Assembly (NCBI GenBank): GCA_951799405.1
Contig: OX637332.1
Span: 11,289,001-11,353,000, forward strand
Reading direction: 5' to 3'
Source: Agapetus fuscipes
Lineage: Eukaryota > Arthropoda > Insecta > Trichoptera > Glossosomatidae
Length of the DNA stretch: 64,000 bases
The position numbers were made by a program, and so were the translations under genes. Shown here one piece after another: positions 41,035 to 53,490 of the stretch (within the stretch, counting starts at the first letter, position 1; every line of letters starts with the position of its first letter). Below the pieces are notes generated by a model. The model had not been told where the DNA came from. It did not search any database and was given only the letters and a program-made list of their open reading frames with translations.

Positions 41035-41375
41035 ACATGCTACTAAGCTACACATTTATGTAACTGCTTGCCGCGTGTTCTCTGAATGGGTCGTGTGTGG
41101 TGAATGGAAGCTATTTTATTGATAATAGAGGTATTAGCTTTGTAATCGTTCATCTTAAAAGATAAAAAGTAAAAACAACTTTGTTAACGATTACTTTGAG
41201 TAGGTATAATATGTTTTAATTCCACAACCGGTTTCGCAAACTTCCGTTCGCATCATTTATTTATTTGGCCAAAAGGGGGCCGGCCTTACGCCAACCACTT
41301 CAGTTAAAGTGGTTGGCGTAAGGCAATAACTATTGCAAGCACTCTACAAACTGAGCTACTGAGCAGACGAAACAT
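41035..41375 (-). repeat. SINE family C split by an insertion
   Basis: The 3' side (AAGCTACACATTTATGTAAC, CTTGCCGCG) is at 41035-41115. The rest (GGGGGCCGGCCTTACGCC to GCACTCTACAAACTGAGC) is at 41268-41375. An internal deletion brought together CCTTACGCCAACCACTT (41284-41300) and its exact complement (41307-41323), a 17-bp hairpin. Confidence 0.7.
41121..41265 (-). mobile_element. Short insertion with decayed hammerhead-like head
   Basis: Minus strand: GATGCGAACGG, GTTTGCGAAACCGGTTGTGG, then a body with AACAAAGTTG and ATCTTTTAAGATG. The body matches 1650-1746, and this insert interrupts a SINE. The CUGANGA part has decayed (TAAATGATG). Ends are set by where SINE similarity resumes. Confidence 0.55.
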
Positions 41376-41643
41376 ATATTTTGTTATTGGTTGCTAAAAA
41401 CGGTAGTCTAATACATTTGTGACGTTTGCTTGACGATAAAAAAAATCCAAATTAACATTTGTTTTGAGTACAATTGAACAAATAAATTCAGAGCATGATA
41501 ATAAGAGAAAAAAAACATTTCAAATATTTACTCGTATAATGCAATTGCTTTCATGATAAAAAAGGTTTTTCTTACTTATATCATCACTTGATTAGAAGTG
41601 AACGTTGCTATATTATATACATTAGTCCTGAAGATTCAACTGC
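41376..41643. other. AT-rich spacer
   Basis: Nothing recognised. Confidence 0.4.
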
Positions 41644-41651
41644 CTCTATAG

Positions 41652-41796
41652 CAGAGGTGCCCAAACGGTCTATCGAAGGGTTTTAAAGTCGATCGCCGAG
41701 GATATCGAAAAATTTCAGTGATCGATCTTAAAACCGTAGTTTTTTGCAAAAAATAAAATATTTTTGTAATGTTAGAGATCAACAATTTCACCCCTG
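41652..41796. mobile_element. hAT-family MITE (145 bp)
   Basis: A perfect 8-bp duplication CTCTATAG flanks it (41644-41651 and 41797-41804). Termini CAGAGGTG and CACCCCTG form an 8-bp inverted repeat with one mismatch, in the usual hAT form. It is too short to encode transposase. Confidence 0.9.
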
Positions 41797-41804
41797 CTCT
41801 ATAG

Positions 41805-42992
41805 AAAATGTTAAAATCATCAGTATTAGTGCTACAAATAACAAATTGAGTTTATTAATACACATTTATTTATTTGATCAGGTAACAGTAAAAAAATCCA
41901 AAATACGAAAAGCCCTACAAAGAAAGAAACAAAAATGCTCTTTCAGTTCGTTCACTTTTCAATCGTGAAATCATGATTACATTTTTGTTATCCGTGTCGT
42001 CGGAATCTTTTGATTTATTTAAGAGTAATTTATTTTGTAAGCGCATTTGCACTACCATTTTAATGAATCCAACTTTATTTCAAAAGTTGGAGTGACATAT
42101 GAGAGCATCGTTTACTTGTAAACTTAGAACTTAGTGAACAATAACCAAAATTAGTTAGATTTTTTCCTAGCAACCTGTCCGTACACGTCACAATTTTTTA
42201 CTATCGAATTTTTGACGAGTCCATTCCTGCTGTACTAAATATTATTATTTTATGGACATATCACCCAAAAAGTTTGATTGAGACTAAAGCTTTACTCATT
42301 ATTACAAAAAAAACATGACATATTTTAATGGGTTGGGCAATAAATCTGTGCCAATTAATTACTATTTCATAAAGAAAATCTTTTAATTTCTTAAAATTAA
42401 TGATTCTAATAAATTGAAAAACTCGTAAAACATTGGAAAGAATGCGCTGTGTATTGATGGAAAATCTAATGCTATTCAGAAACATTCAATAATTCCATGA
42501 CATGCAGGTCATCTTATGTTCCTACACATTTTTGTATACCAATTCTCATTCAATCTTTGAATGATGCATTAAGTATTATATATCTCAAAATAGTAGCATA
42601 TTAAATCAAGGTATCACATTGATTGTTCTAAAACTCAATCGATATCTTTAGGGGTGTGTATTTTGTAGGCAGCCCACATAGAGCGGGGGTAAAGTTTTGA
42701 TATTCACGTGGTATTATAGTTGTTTGATGTGACTTGTTTGATTAGCATAATTTAATGTCACAGTAAAACAAAATGCTTCGCATGGTCGCGCACGGGGCGC
42801 GCGTGCGGCACTCCATGGAGCCGTGCGCCCCGCTCGTAGTTCACGACTAACATGTGGGGCGTGCTGACGAGGGTTGCATGGAGAGTGAGCTCCGACAATG
42901 ATGTCCGCACACGAATTGACATAGATAAAATTGTGACGTCACACGAGTTGCTGGGGAAAAGGCAAACACACATTTTTTAGTTAAAAAAAATA
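41805..42992. other. Spacer with GC-rich patch
   Basis: 42778-42960 is GC-rich (GTCGCGCACGGGGCGCGCG, TGACGTCAC) against AT-rich surroundings. A 71-codon minus-strand frame crosses it without a domain. Function unknown. Confidence 0.3.
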
Positions 42993-43239
42993 TTCCTTGA
43001 CTTATAGGTTGATATAAGGCGACTTTCCATACTGTAAAAAAGGGTTTACTTTGCTAATGTCACGACTGTTTCAGAGAAGATTGGCAAGAGTTGCCGAGAT
43101 TAAGTTCATTTGAGATTGGCCTTTTATATTGCAAGTCCACATGCGGCATGTGTAAGCGCGAATTAATACGTGTCTTCTTGTGGGAATGCATTTAATATGA
43201 ATCTCAAATGTAATATAACTTTGCAAATTAGATTATAGA
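42993..43239 (+). repeat. Repeat family A, full copy
   Basis: TTCCTTGACTTATAGGTTG to GCAAATTAGATTATAG, subtype with CACATGCGGCATGTG and GGGAATGCATTTAATATG. Confidence 0.88.
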
Positions 43240-43555
43240 TAATACATCACAGTTTTGATCTCCAGATAAACTTCCTTCTTGGTCATCTTTAGATAAACTG
43301 AATATGGTCAAGAAGTCAAAACCGATAACATATTGAAACACTGTTTTTTTTGTTAATTCATTTTTAAGCTAAAATGGAGGTCTACAATTTTTTTACTGAA
43401 ACATTTCATAAATTAACCTTAATTCAAATTTATTCTGAGATCAAATTAATGCAGTGCTATCAGACTTACTGAATATATTATGGTCGTAGAAATATGTTAA
43501 ATGCGAGGCTAAGAGTCGACTTAACGGAGCCGAAAGTTATTAAATATCTGACTGA

Positions 43556-43625
43556 TTTATTTAGTGAGCGCTGTTTCGTGTGAATCACACATCAAAACTT
43601 ATTTGCAAGCTTGTTCATTGCGCCA
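43556..43625 (-). repeat. SINE family B, 3' fragment
   Basis: GATTTATTTAGTGAGCGCTG and GTGAATCACAC match the family B 3' end. Confidence 0.65.
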
Positions 43626-44155
43626 AAGCTCGATTACTATACGACTAATTTCACACGTATCCATTGATTTAATCGGATTGAAAAATTATGTGCTACGAGT
43701 ATTTTGTAATCAGGTGATGTTTTTGTTACCACTATGGTTTTAAAATAACATTTTTTCTCAAAACACTAAAATAGACGACTAAATACAGATCTTTTCTCAT
43801 TTTTTAGGTCTTCTCACCACTAACTTTATGTTGATTTTTTAAAAATTATTCTCAGTTCTCACCTAATGTCTATTTATATGACCCTCCCAGCATGTGTAGA
43901 ACAAAATAATAGTTTCATGTGCAAAGTTAAAAAAATCCGATTCATATTATTCCACGAGTAATTCTTGATTATTGTGCTAATAATTTACCGGGGAAATAAT
44001 GTACTGGCTTAAATCTTTATAGAATTAACACGGCAATGTACTAAAATTTAAGAAATATAGATCTAGGAAGTAAAAGTGGTTGAGCATTTCTATCGCATGA
44101 GAAAAAAAGTAATATATAATATTAATCGGCCTAAGTATGCTACGTTTTGAGGAAA
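43626..44155. other. AT-rich spacer
   Basis: Nothing recognised. Confidence 0.45.
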
Positions 44156-44405
44156 TTCCTTGACTGATAGGTTGGTATGCGGCTGACCACCCATACTGTA
44201 AAAAATGGTTCACTTTGCCAATGTCACCCCTGCTTCAGGGAAGGTCGGCAAGAGTTGCAGGGCTTATGTTCATTTGAGATTGGTTTTTTTTATATTGCAG
44301 GTGCACATGCGGCATGTGTAAGCGCGAAATTATGCGTGTCTGCTAGTGGGAATGCATTTAATATGAATCTCAAATGATACATATCTTTGCAGCTTAGATT
44401 TAGAT
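44156..44405 (+). repeat. Repeat family A, full copy
   Basis: TTCCTTGACTGATAGGTTGG to a (TTAGAT)n edge. Close to the copy at 21497. Confidence 0.9.
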
Positions 44406-45304
44406 TTAGATCAGATTTTGAGTAATTCACATAGGACACAGGTTCATATTTTGCAAAATTCAACTAACAATAATGGTGCAATAGTTTAACATTTTTGCAT
44501 TTTTACTATTCATCATTCACACTATATTTTAGTGGTGATAAATAACATTAAATCAACACCTGATGCGAATAATGATTTGTAACTTATTGAATAATATGAA
44601 TAACAAAATACAGAAAATTCACTGAAGGTGGTGAATGAATTTTATGCACAACAACACACAATTAAATGAGGCGCTTAAAAATAATTGGAGGTTTTTAGAT
44701 TACAAAAAAACCCGTTTCAGTGCGATTCATCGATTAAGAGAAAAAAAACTTTAATAAATGAAGTAGGCCCTCTAAGGGCTAATACTTGGAAAAGAAATGA
44801 GAGAACGTAGAAAAACAGATTTTTTTTTTCTTATTTTCATAAAAAATTCAAGATCGCTGTGTTTGATTCTACACGACTCAAATGATTTTATACTCTAGTT
44901 TGACTTTGACTCTAGATAAAATATTGAAACAACTACAAAAGCCAGGTCGCGTTTCCACTCGGAGAATGAAGGATGTACATTATGTTGGATGATATCAATT
45001 TTGTCTTGAAGATTTGCGTCTCCTCACTTGCGCTGCGGAGTGAGACCGCCGCTTTTAGTGCAGCGGGGTCTGGAAAAAATTTGATACCACCTTGTGGCTG
45101 GGGCGCTGAAATTAAGTTTCTGTCCCGGGAAAGCTCTTGAGCTCGGCTAAGAAAAGCGGCATGGGACAGTTCGATAGGAATAAGTGCCCGTGACCCGAGA
45201 GAATTGCCACAGAATTGTATTTTTATGAAAATTGTATCCAATATAATACTCACAGTTTTGTTGTGCTTAATTTATTAATTACAAATGTAAAATTATGTTT
45301 TTGA
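44406..45304. other. Spacer with GC-richer block
   Basis: 45000-45230 is GC-richer. The minus-strand frame 44933-45253 (106 codons) resembles decayed coding sequence, but I recognise no family in it. Confidence 0.3.
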
Positions 45305-45542
45305 TCTCTAATCTAAGTTGAAAAGATATGTTAATATTTAAAATTCATATTAAATGCATTCTCACAAACAGGCACGTGTAAAATCGCGCTTACAAATGCT
45401 GCATGTGTAGTGTGTACCTCAGTACGAAACTTAAACCCTACAACTTTTGTCAGCCTTCCCTGAAACAGTGTTGGCATTGGCAGAGCGAAGCATTTTTTTA
45501 AATTATGGGTGGTCAGCTTCATACCAATCTATAAGTCAAGGA
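45305..45542 (-). repeat. Repeat family A, full copy
   Basis: CTAATCTAAGTTGAAAAG to ATCTATAAGTCAAGGAA. Confidence 0.88.
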
Positions 45543-46160
45543 ATTGATAATTCGTAAATACAAGAAGATTCAAGAGCAGTTCCAATTAATGTGCTGTGAA
45601 TGAGATGTTTCCACACTAAGATGTCAGAAATGAAGTAGGTACGAGGAACATTGGGCACAATTAATTTTGCTGTCAACTGAAAATGTCTCTCTTTTGAGCA
45701 AGAATGGCTCACCAAGGCGTTAGTAATGTTGAGATGAAACACTAAGGCTCGGGTGTTTTAAACCGAGCTTGGCGACTTTGCACTGAGTGAAAATGACAAT
45801 CTTATGAGAACCAAGCGTTGACAACCAACACACCTTAAGGATTATGACTCCTCCAGCAGCACGGTTTTTGAAAATATCTAACAACCATTTGAATAACATA
45901 CACGGTTTATGATTTCATATTTTTACGAACCTATGAGTTCGTGTGGACAAGGCACGCGCATTGGTGTGTTTGACGTCTCTGGTAAAGTGTAGAATAATGC
46001 TCTAGTATAATCCATTATGGATGTATCTACCATGTTCTCGAACATACAAGAATCTTCCCTGCTACACATATACATACGAGCAAAGATTCTGTAGGACAGA
46101 CAGCATCGCTTTGACCATTTTAACGCGAAGATCTGTAAGCAGAGAGTGAAGAGTGAACAG
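45543..46160. other. Spacer
   Basis: No gene; frames of 68 and 80 codons lack domains. Confidence 0.4.
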
Positions 46161-46257
46161 CCCAAGTAACCTTTTAGGTTTTAAAATGGTTACAAAAAGG
46201 TTAAAAAAGGTTCTGGAACCTTTTGTAACCTTTTTAAAACCTAAAAGGTTACTTGGG
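46161..46257. repeat. 97-bp palindrome (foldback element)
   Basis: Arms of about 41 bp, CCCAAGTAACCTTTTAGG onward and its complement ending at 46257, pair with one length change. GGTTAC and AACCTTTT motifs repeat inside. Confidence 0.88.
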
Positions 46258-49106
46258 AGTACATTGTAACCTATATTTTGAAATAAATTTAAATCGCAAT
46301 TTAATTAATAAAAAGGACCCCAGGTGAAATCATTACAATATATATGAAATTGATTTTTTATAAGAAACGTGTAACGAAAGCTTCGAAATTACCAAACCGT
46401 CCTGAAGCTAGAAAACCGAGCAAAAGTGACAAAGGCCCCCCCCGCCTCGCCCCCGCTTCCTCCATGCTTGCTTATATTCTGTTTCACTGTCGGCAATTTG
46501 CCTAAGCTATGAAATTTTGTTTTTTTTCCTCGAGCACTAAAGCCGAGCGAGGAAACAAAGTGCAGGGAGGTATGCAATACAAACAGTGGGGGACTCCTTA
46601 CTATTCGACCCAATTTGAAGCCTTAATTGAAAAGAAATGGCCTCACTCACAATGAAAGTGCGACGCGGTAGAATTCTGCTGAAAACTTAAATTTTCAATT
46701 AAATTTTTGCTCCGCAAAGAAAAGAATAGAGACGCGAGGGGTTGGAGGATAAACAAAACAATGCTAAATTGCAATGTTAGCATGGCAGAAAAAATAAACG
46801 TAAGGCGTTATGAGTTTACATTGTACAAGGTTGTGTAGGTGCCTACTATCAGCCAGCTTTATCCATTGCTCGGTAGAAAAAGTTTCTAGATATTTCTCTC
46901 AAATATTGTTTTGGTTTTTAAACGGAATGCTTGAATTCTTTGATTTTCATGAATAATATAGTATTTTTAATAAGTATTTTTTATGAACTCTAGGTGCGGC
47001 GCGTACACGAGGTAAAGGAAATTAGTTTGATTTTTAACAGATATTCATATTGAGCAGTAAATTGTGATGAAAATTAAAAAAATTGGGTTGAATGCATTAT
47101 TTTGCTAACCATATAAATACATGCACCTATATGGGCTGCTTACTCCTGGTGAACACCGATCTTTAGTTAACAGTTATAATGTATTATACCTATGTATGTT
47201 TTTATTTCTTATTCACCAAATCTATCCGCTGTTATTTTACCATTTATTTTAGAATCTAGCCCATTCCATCAATATTGATTAATAAAAATAAATCAAAGAG
47301 TTGTTTAGCATATAAATACTTTTTTTTTCATACTAACCTTTGGGTTTTTAGTACTCTTATTTCATATCCCAAATAAAAAAAGCTTCATTTTATTTAATAA
47401 GTTTTAAACTTTCATTTTCAAGGCCGGTGCTAGATGACATAGTTTTTTCTCGGGTTAGACCATTTCATTTATTTATTGTTAATTTTATTTATTTATCGTT
47501 CATTCCATCTGTTGAAGAAAATCAAATTTCAATATTCTTTATATTATTTTTCCCTTAAAATCGTGAGCTCTAATGAGTAAAATATATATATATATATTTT
47601 TTTTGATGAGGAAGTATTTAGTTTTTATTTTGAATATTTTTCCTTTGTATATTAAAGCTATCTGTTCACTTTTCACTTTTGCAAAATTTAACGTAAAATG
47701 AAATTATCATATTTTTCGCTATATTTGGGAGCTGGAATTAATTGAATTGCGGTCACAACGGCTATCTACGCGATATTCGCGTTTAATGGCGATTAAATGA
47801 ACAAAATCATATTTTACAAATAAAAAGCGTTTAATTTTCAATGGTTATAGCAAAAATTATGATAAAAAACTGATTCAATTAAAAACGAAAATTGTAAATA
47901 TTAATTATCCTTTCTACATAGGACTGAAATACATAAGTTGAAAATTAGGTAAATAAATTGCTGGACACCAAACGCAGATGCATTTTTAGGTTTACCTGGT
48001 TCTATAAAATCGATTCAAGAAAAAATATTTTAACGATGTTTATATCTCTTGAAGTAATAATATGATCAATCGTTAACATAGATTGAAACATCGAACTAAA
48101 ATATTGTTACCTATCAGAAAAACAAACAATTCATGAAGGTTAATCTTAAAAATACATTTCTTGATATTCATGAAGGAGAAAGATTTTTTTGATGTTTGTT
48201 TGGTTTGCTAGGTTTGAAAATGCTGCTGCTTTTTGCCCATATTAAAAACATATGCCGTTTCACCCATATTAACTTTGGATATCGTCGCTAAGATATTCAC
48301 ACTAATGGACATTTCATTATGTTTTACATTACGGACACGTATCGAATGTTAATCTTAAATGTTTGCGATTAGATTATAAATAATAGATAGACTAAACACT
48401 ACTTTTTAGTTTGTAGATGGTCAAAGGTTTCGTGTCAATGTGACTTTGGTCATTAGCAACCAATAAAAAAAAATGGTTTGCCTTTTTCGTAGCAACCCGG
48501 TTGTATATATGATATCACAATTAAGTTTTTGATGGGTTTTCTATTGCATATAACCAATGCACGCGCCTGGTAGATAGGCATACATAAAGTAAGATGTCTA
48601 CTTCAAGACATATATGAACAGTAAAAATATTATGTTAAACTGTTTTTTATTTTTCAGGAAAAGTTATCAGAACATTTTTAGTAAACCTCGTAAAAATACA
48701 TTGGTACAAAGTATCATTGCCGCACAGAAAGACGTGCTCTAACTTTTTAAGACGAGCAATAAAAAACAAAACCTGGTTTTTGTCACGGCGTCATAACGGT
48801 GCTATGTCTGCAAACAGCAGAAACACTTCTTTAATATCAAAAAAATAAAACACGAAAGAATGAAAAATATTTTTATTTTTTCTTCAGATGCATTCACGTA
48901 TCAAAGCTTGAAGAAAAATACTGAAAGTTGTTACTTTTTAATTAATGTTACTATATTAATACAAAATAGTCATAAAAACAAATTTGAGACATCGTTCATT
49001 TTTTTTTTTACAAATTTTATGTGTCATTTTATCCCTTTAATTTCAATCGTTCATAGCTAGATTGAAGTAAAGTGAAAGAAAGAAATAATAATGTTAATAT
49101 TAGGAT
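46258..49106. other. AT-rich spacer
   Basis: 2.8 kb without gene or known repeat. A (TA)n run lies at about 47580-47600. 46435-46460 is C-rich. Confidence 0.45.
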
Positions 49107-49382
49107 GATTTATTTGGTGAGCGCGGTTTTTGTATGAATCACACCTCAATAGCTTGGTCTTGCGAGCTTGGTCCTCGCTGTAAAAAACGCCTATTCTCAA
49201 GCAAGATCCAGTTGCTGTAAGACTGGACGGACCTTTAGTGCCTTTAGGGCCTTTAGTTTTTTCACCCAGCAAAGAGCATATTTGGAAATATAAGTGGTAT
49301 ATTTTTGTGCTTCGCCAAAATTCGCACCCACAACTTTCCAATAACGAGTCAAAAGTGTTCACAGACTACCCACGGACCCAAT
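49107..49382 (-). repeat. SINE family B, diverged full copy
   Basis: GATTTATTTGGTGAGCGCGG at the 3' end to TCCGTGGGTAGTCTGTG at the head. The head is decayed. Confidence 0.8.
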
Positions 49383-49656
49383 GTAACAAAAAAATGCATA
49401 ACACTTTTTCTCCCTTCCATATTTATTAAATCAGCGTTATATTATTAGACTTAAATTAAATAAGAGCCTTCTGTTTGTGGTAAAATAAACAATATAGAAA
49501 TCTAGAAAGCAATGTTGAAAAGAAGATTAGTAATGTACATAATATAAGGGTTAATTTCTGAAAAATGTACACTGTCAGTGAGTTAACAAAATCAGAATTA
49601 TAATGAGGGCAACAAAAATTTAAGTAATAGTTATTTATGCCATTGCCAAGTAATGA

Positions 49657-49739
49657 TAGTCTTTTTAACACGAGTGCTAGTTTGTGCCATGAGGCGCAGC
49701 CGAATGGCACAATAGAAAGCACGAGTGTTACAAAGACTA
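49657..49739. repeat. Nested inverted repeat
   Basis: Outer arms 49657-49678 and 49718-49739 (22 bp, about three mismatches; TAACACGAGTGCT against its partner). Inner arms GTGCCAT (49684-49690) and ATGGCAC (49704-49710). Possibly a small MITE. Confidence 0.6.
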
Positions 49740-49888
49740 ATTACGTGCAGTGGCATACAATACTTTTTCTACGACCATGAGAGAATTAACAAAATAGTGA
49801 ATAATAGTCATTATAATGTACTCGTCCATTTGAAGTAACTAAAACCTTACCTTTGTCAAAACGTGTGATTTATCATTCCCTTCGATTA

Positions 49889-50117
49889 TCTAATCTAACC
49901 TAAGTTGTAAAAATAAATTATATTTAGGTTTCATATTGAATTCATGCCCACAAGCTGACACATATGTATAAGGTCGCGCTTTTACATCCTGCATATAAGC
50001 TTAAACATTCAAACCCAAAACTCAAATAAACATATGCCCTGCAGTTGTATTGGCAGGTGAACCAAATTTGTACATCATAGGTGATCAACCTCATACTCAC
50101 CTATTAACCAAGTAACT
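49889..50117 (-). repeat. Repeat family A, diverged copy
   Basis: CTAACCTAAGTTGTAAAAAT, CCCACAAGCTGACACATATG, CACCTATTAACCAAGTAAC. Among the oldest copies here. Confidence 0.7.
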
Positions 50118-51439
50118 TTTTGAGTTTGTTTATTTTTTGCGGTGAAATTTTTTGTATTGTTTTCCTTTCAAGCCTTTTATTTTCCATTGAAAAAAGGAAA
50201 GCTTTATTTGGAGCAATCCGATAAATAAATTCGATAAATTTTAGCACTATTAACAATTTTTATTTGACTCTACACATAAAATATACTTATTTATTTTCAT
50301 CTGAACAGGGCTGAAAGTCTCATCACCACGGTAATTCCTACCTACCGAATATCACTAATATTGTATGAAGCCTAATCAGCTGATCGCTTGCGGCCATCTT
50401 GGATTGACAGGTCTTCATACCCCCATACAAGGTTGACATTTGAAATTAAAAAATGGTTCCAATTCTGACAATGCGCATGCGCACATGTTCATTTTAACAC
50501 GGTTACCGGTTGCATAATGTAACATTATGCAACGGGTGTAGAAATGTATGGCATTGTGATTGCGTTAGCCGTTTTGTAATTAGTAAATTACCAAATGGGA
50601 GTAGAAAAAATATATTTGTAAATCGACATCTTTTCACTGGAGTATCACACGAAAAAGGAGAACGTAAAAATAAATTGAGAGTGTTGTTGTTTCATTTAGG
50701 GGCGGGCCAACACCACTGCAGTCTCCTCTGTTTTACATCAATTACAAAACTTATTCATTTAGCAACGTGAGCGTTACCTTGCGGGAGACACCGCCGCCAT
50801 TGTTTCTGTTGACTTTTTATCGTATTTCAACAAATGCACGCGGCTCTGCTTTGCATAATGCATATTCTAGACAGCAAACCGTAAACACTATATAAAGTAT
50901 GCGACGAAATATTTTTTATGACTTACGGTAAATTTTTTTACAATGTTGCGAATGTCATGCTAGTGTCACGGAGAGACCAATGTTTTGGTGTTTTAATTAA
51001 TGTTAATTTTTTGTCCATTTTTCGAGGAAACTATTTCTTTGCAGATAAAAAGGCCGATCAACCGTCAACTATTTCACTTGTAGTGAGGATTTCTCTGTCC
51101 GCAAGAGGGCTAGGTCTCCTTTATTGTCGCGGCTGTATAAATTGTTGGTACAATGATTTTTGGTTGGAAATACGAGTAAACACCGATTAAAAAATAATAT
51201 ATATATATAACCTTCTTGGTGGAGATCGAATCCTAGGCCCCTTGTTTTAAGCGTAAGCGTGTAAAAACCAAAGAGACAAACTACCGGCATTTCAAAAAAA
51301 ATATATATAATGAAACCATAGTTTTCGCATCTAGAGATGTGTGATACTCGTAAGCTCACAATAATTATTCTATGAGTTTTCAATATCTTAAAGTAAAGGA
51401 AACACAACACTACACAGTACACACCCCTGCTGTAATGGG
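50118..51439. other. Spacer with small palindromes
   Basis: TGCGCATGCGCA (50472-50483) and the hairpin GTTGCATAATG/CATTATGCAAC (50509-50533) lie close together. Frames at 50510-50770, 50918-51190 and 51069-51422 show no domain. Confidence 0.35.
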
Positions 51440-52020
51440 TCAGGACATCAACTCAAAGCTTAGCAACCTCTGCAGCACTCCAAAAAACCTCATAAATTTG
51501 TACATTTCTTGAAATCTGGGAGAGTCTACTGCATAGGATTCCTTAAAAAATCATATAATGAAAATTCTAACTTTTCCTTCTTCTGCCTCAGCTTTTCTCT
51601 GTCCACTCCTGAACGTAAGCCTCCTCCAATCCTCTCCATTCCTATCTATCGGCTGCTGTGTTCACCCATCCTCTGCCTGTAGTTCTCTTAATGTCGTCCA
51701 GCCACCTCAGTTGGGGCTCCCCTCTCCCAGCTTGAACATCCTGGGTCGCCACTGAGCGATCCTTTTCGGCCACCTGTCATGGTCTTGTCTTGTGAAGTGA
51801 CCAACCCAGCGCCACTTTAAGCAGGCCATTCGCTGCATGACATCAGAGACACCAGTGCGTCTACGGATCTCCTTGTTTGGAACCCTGTCTCTGAGGCTGA
51901 TTCCCAGCATCCTCCTTTCAATGGCTCTCTGGCAAGACCTCAGTCTATTGGTGGTGTTGTACTGAGTGAGCCCTTTTGTTTTCAAGCCATAGGTGGATAT
52001 TGGAAGCACGCATGACTCAA
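51440..52020 (-). pseudogene. RTE-like LINE C-terminal remnant
   Basis: The minus-strand frame 51707-52009 (100 residues) holds the region after the reverse transcriptase of RTE-type LINEs: LPISTYGLKTKGLTQYN, RLRSCQRAIERRMLGISLRD, DVMQRMACLKWRWVGHFTRQ. The coding similarity continues in another frame downstream (RWLDDIKRTTGRGW, WTEKS), so it is frameshifted. The 3' end at 51455-51550 resembles 21940-22075. Catalytic domains are absent: a 5'-truncated dead copy. Confidence 0.8.
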
Positions 52021-52916
52021 AGACCTTGTTTACTCACAAGAGTTCAATAAATATCTACTATTAATTTTTGCTCAGAGCCACATTCACAGTGAATGGCGCA
52101 TTGATAAGTTGTAAGTTGTAATGTGCAGATAATTAATATCACAAGTAAACATTAACCTCTGGCAACAGGCTTTATGGCGAGACTGCGAGAGTCCAACTGA
52201 AATGTTAACAAAATTAACAGTGGCTCGTATATTATTATTAAAATAATGTAGTTATCCCACGTGCAAACCCTGCAAAGTTAAACAATTTTTGAACTGGGAG
52301 GGTTTATAATTATTATAGTGGGAGGATACACCGACGCTTTTAAAAGTTAGGCATTTATCATACACGAGGATAGTAATGCAAAACATAGTTTGATTATAAT
52401 TTTAAGTAGAGTTTATACGTACCGTAAATTTTACATTCGTCGTTGAGAGTTTATGTACTCTGAAACTTAAATATTGTCCTTCGTAAAATTATTATGAAAA
52501 CGGTGATGATATAGAAAATGTTTATGTACACCAAGAGCTTTGAACTCATTAAGGCGACGTGTGTTCAAATCACGAGGTTGATTTGACAATTTTGTTGGCC
52601 CTTTAGTGTTCAGATGAAAATTGAGCTATGACTTACAGATATCTCATATATTTCACTTTTTATAATAAGATGTTTGTTTTTTCATTAAATGTGTAAATAC
52701 TGTAACCTTTACTGGTAGTATGCCAGTTTTTTTTAATCTAAAAGAGAGTTGTGATGTTTATACGTTTTGGATTTATTTTTATCACACAATACAAAACCCA
52801 ACACTTATACGTCCAAAACGGAGACAACTTTTGCATACTAAGATTTTTTACGCATAAGAAACATGAACCAGTATTCAGAAAGAAAAGAAAGAGAAAGTTT
52901 TTGAGTAGGTGAAATG
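52021..52916. other. AT-rich spacer
   Basis: Nothing recognised. Confidence 0.45.
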
Positions 52917-53177
52917 AATAATAATCTATAATCTATAATCTAAGTTGCAAGGATATATTCATTTAAAGCTCTCAGATGTATGCCCACAAACCAACAAGTG
53001 TAGTTCGCGCTTACAAATGCTGAATGTGTACTTACAAATAAAATCCAAACCTCAAATGAACATAAGCCCCACAACTTTTGCCGACCTTCCCTGAAACAGG
53101 GGTGACATTGGCAAAGTGAACCATTTTTTACAGTATGGGTGGGGTCAGCCTCATACCAACCTATAAGTCAAGGAATA
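52917..53177 (-). repeat. Repeat family A, full copy
   Basis: AATCTATAATCTAAGTTGC to CCTATAAGTCAAGGAA. It sits 68 bp from an inverted partner at 53245, forming a loose head-to-head pair. Confidence 0.9.
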
Positions 53178-53244
53178 TGTGCATTCATCAAAAAAGTCTT
53201 TTTTGAAATTGATTATATTTTTGTCACTGTATTTTGCCTCTTAA

Positions 53245-53490
53245 TCCCTTTACTTATGGGCTAGTATGAGGCGGACCACTCATGCTGTAAAAAGTGGTTC
53301 ACCTTGCCAATATCACCCTTTGTTTCAGGGACAGTCGGCAACAGTTGGAGGGTTTATATTCATTTGAGATTTGGTCTTTAATTGGTAAATACACATGCAG
53401 TATTTGTAAGCGTGTACTCACAAATGGCTGTTTGTGGGCATGCATTTAATATTAATTTTAAATGTAAATAAATCTTTTCAACTTATATGA
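53245..53490 (+). repeat. Repeat family A, diverged copy
   Basis: TCCCTTTACTTATGGGCTAG through GTTTGTGGGCATGCATTTAA to TTCAACTTATATGAG. Confidence 0.8.
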
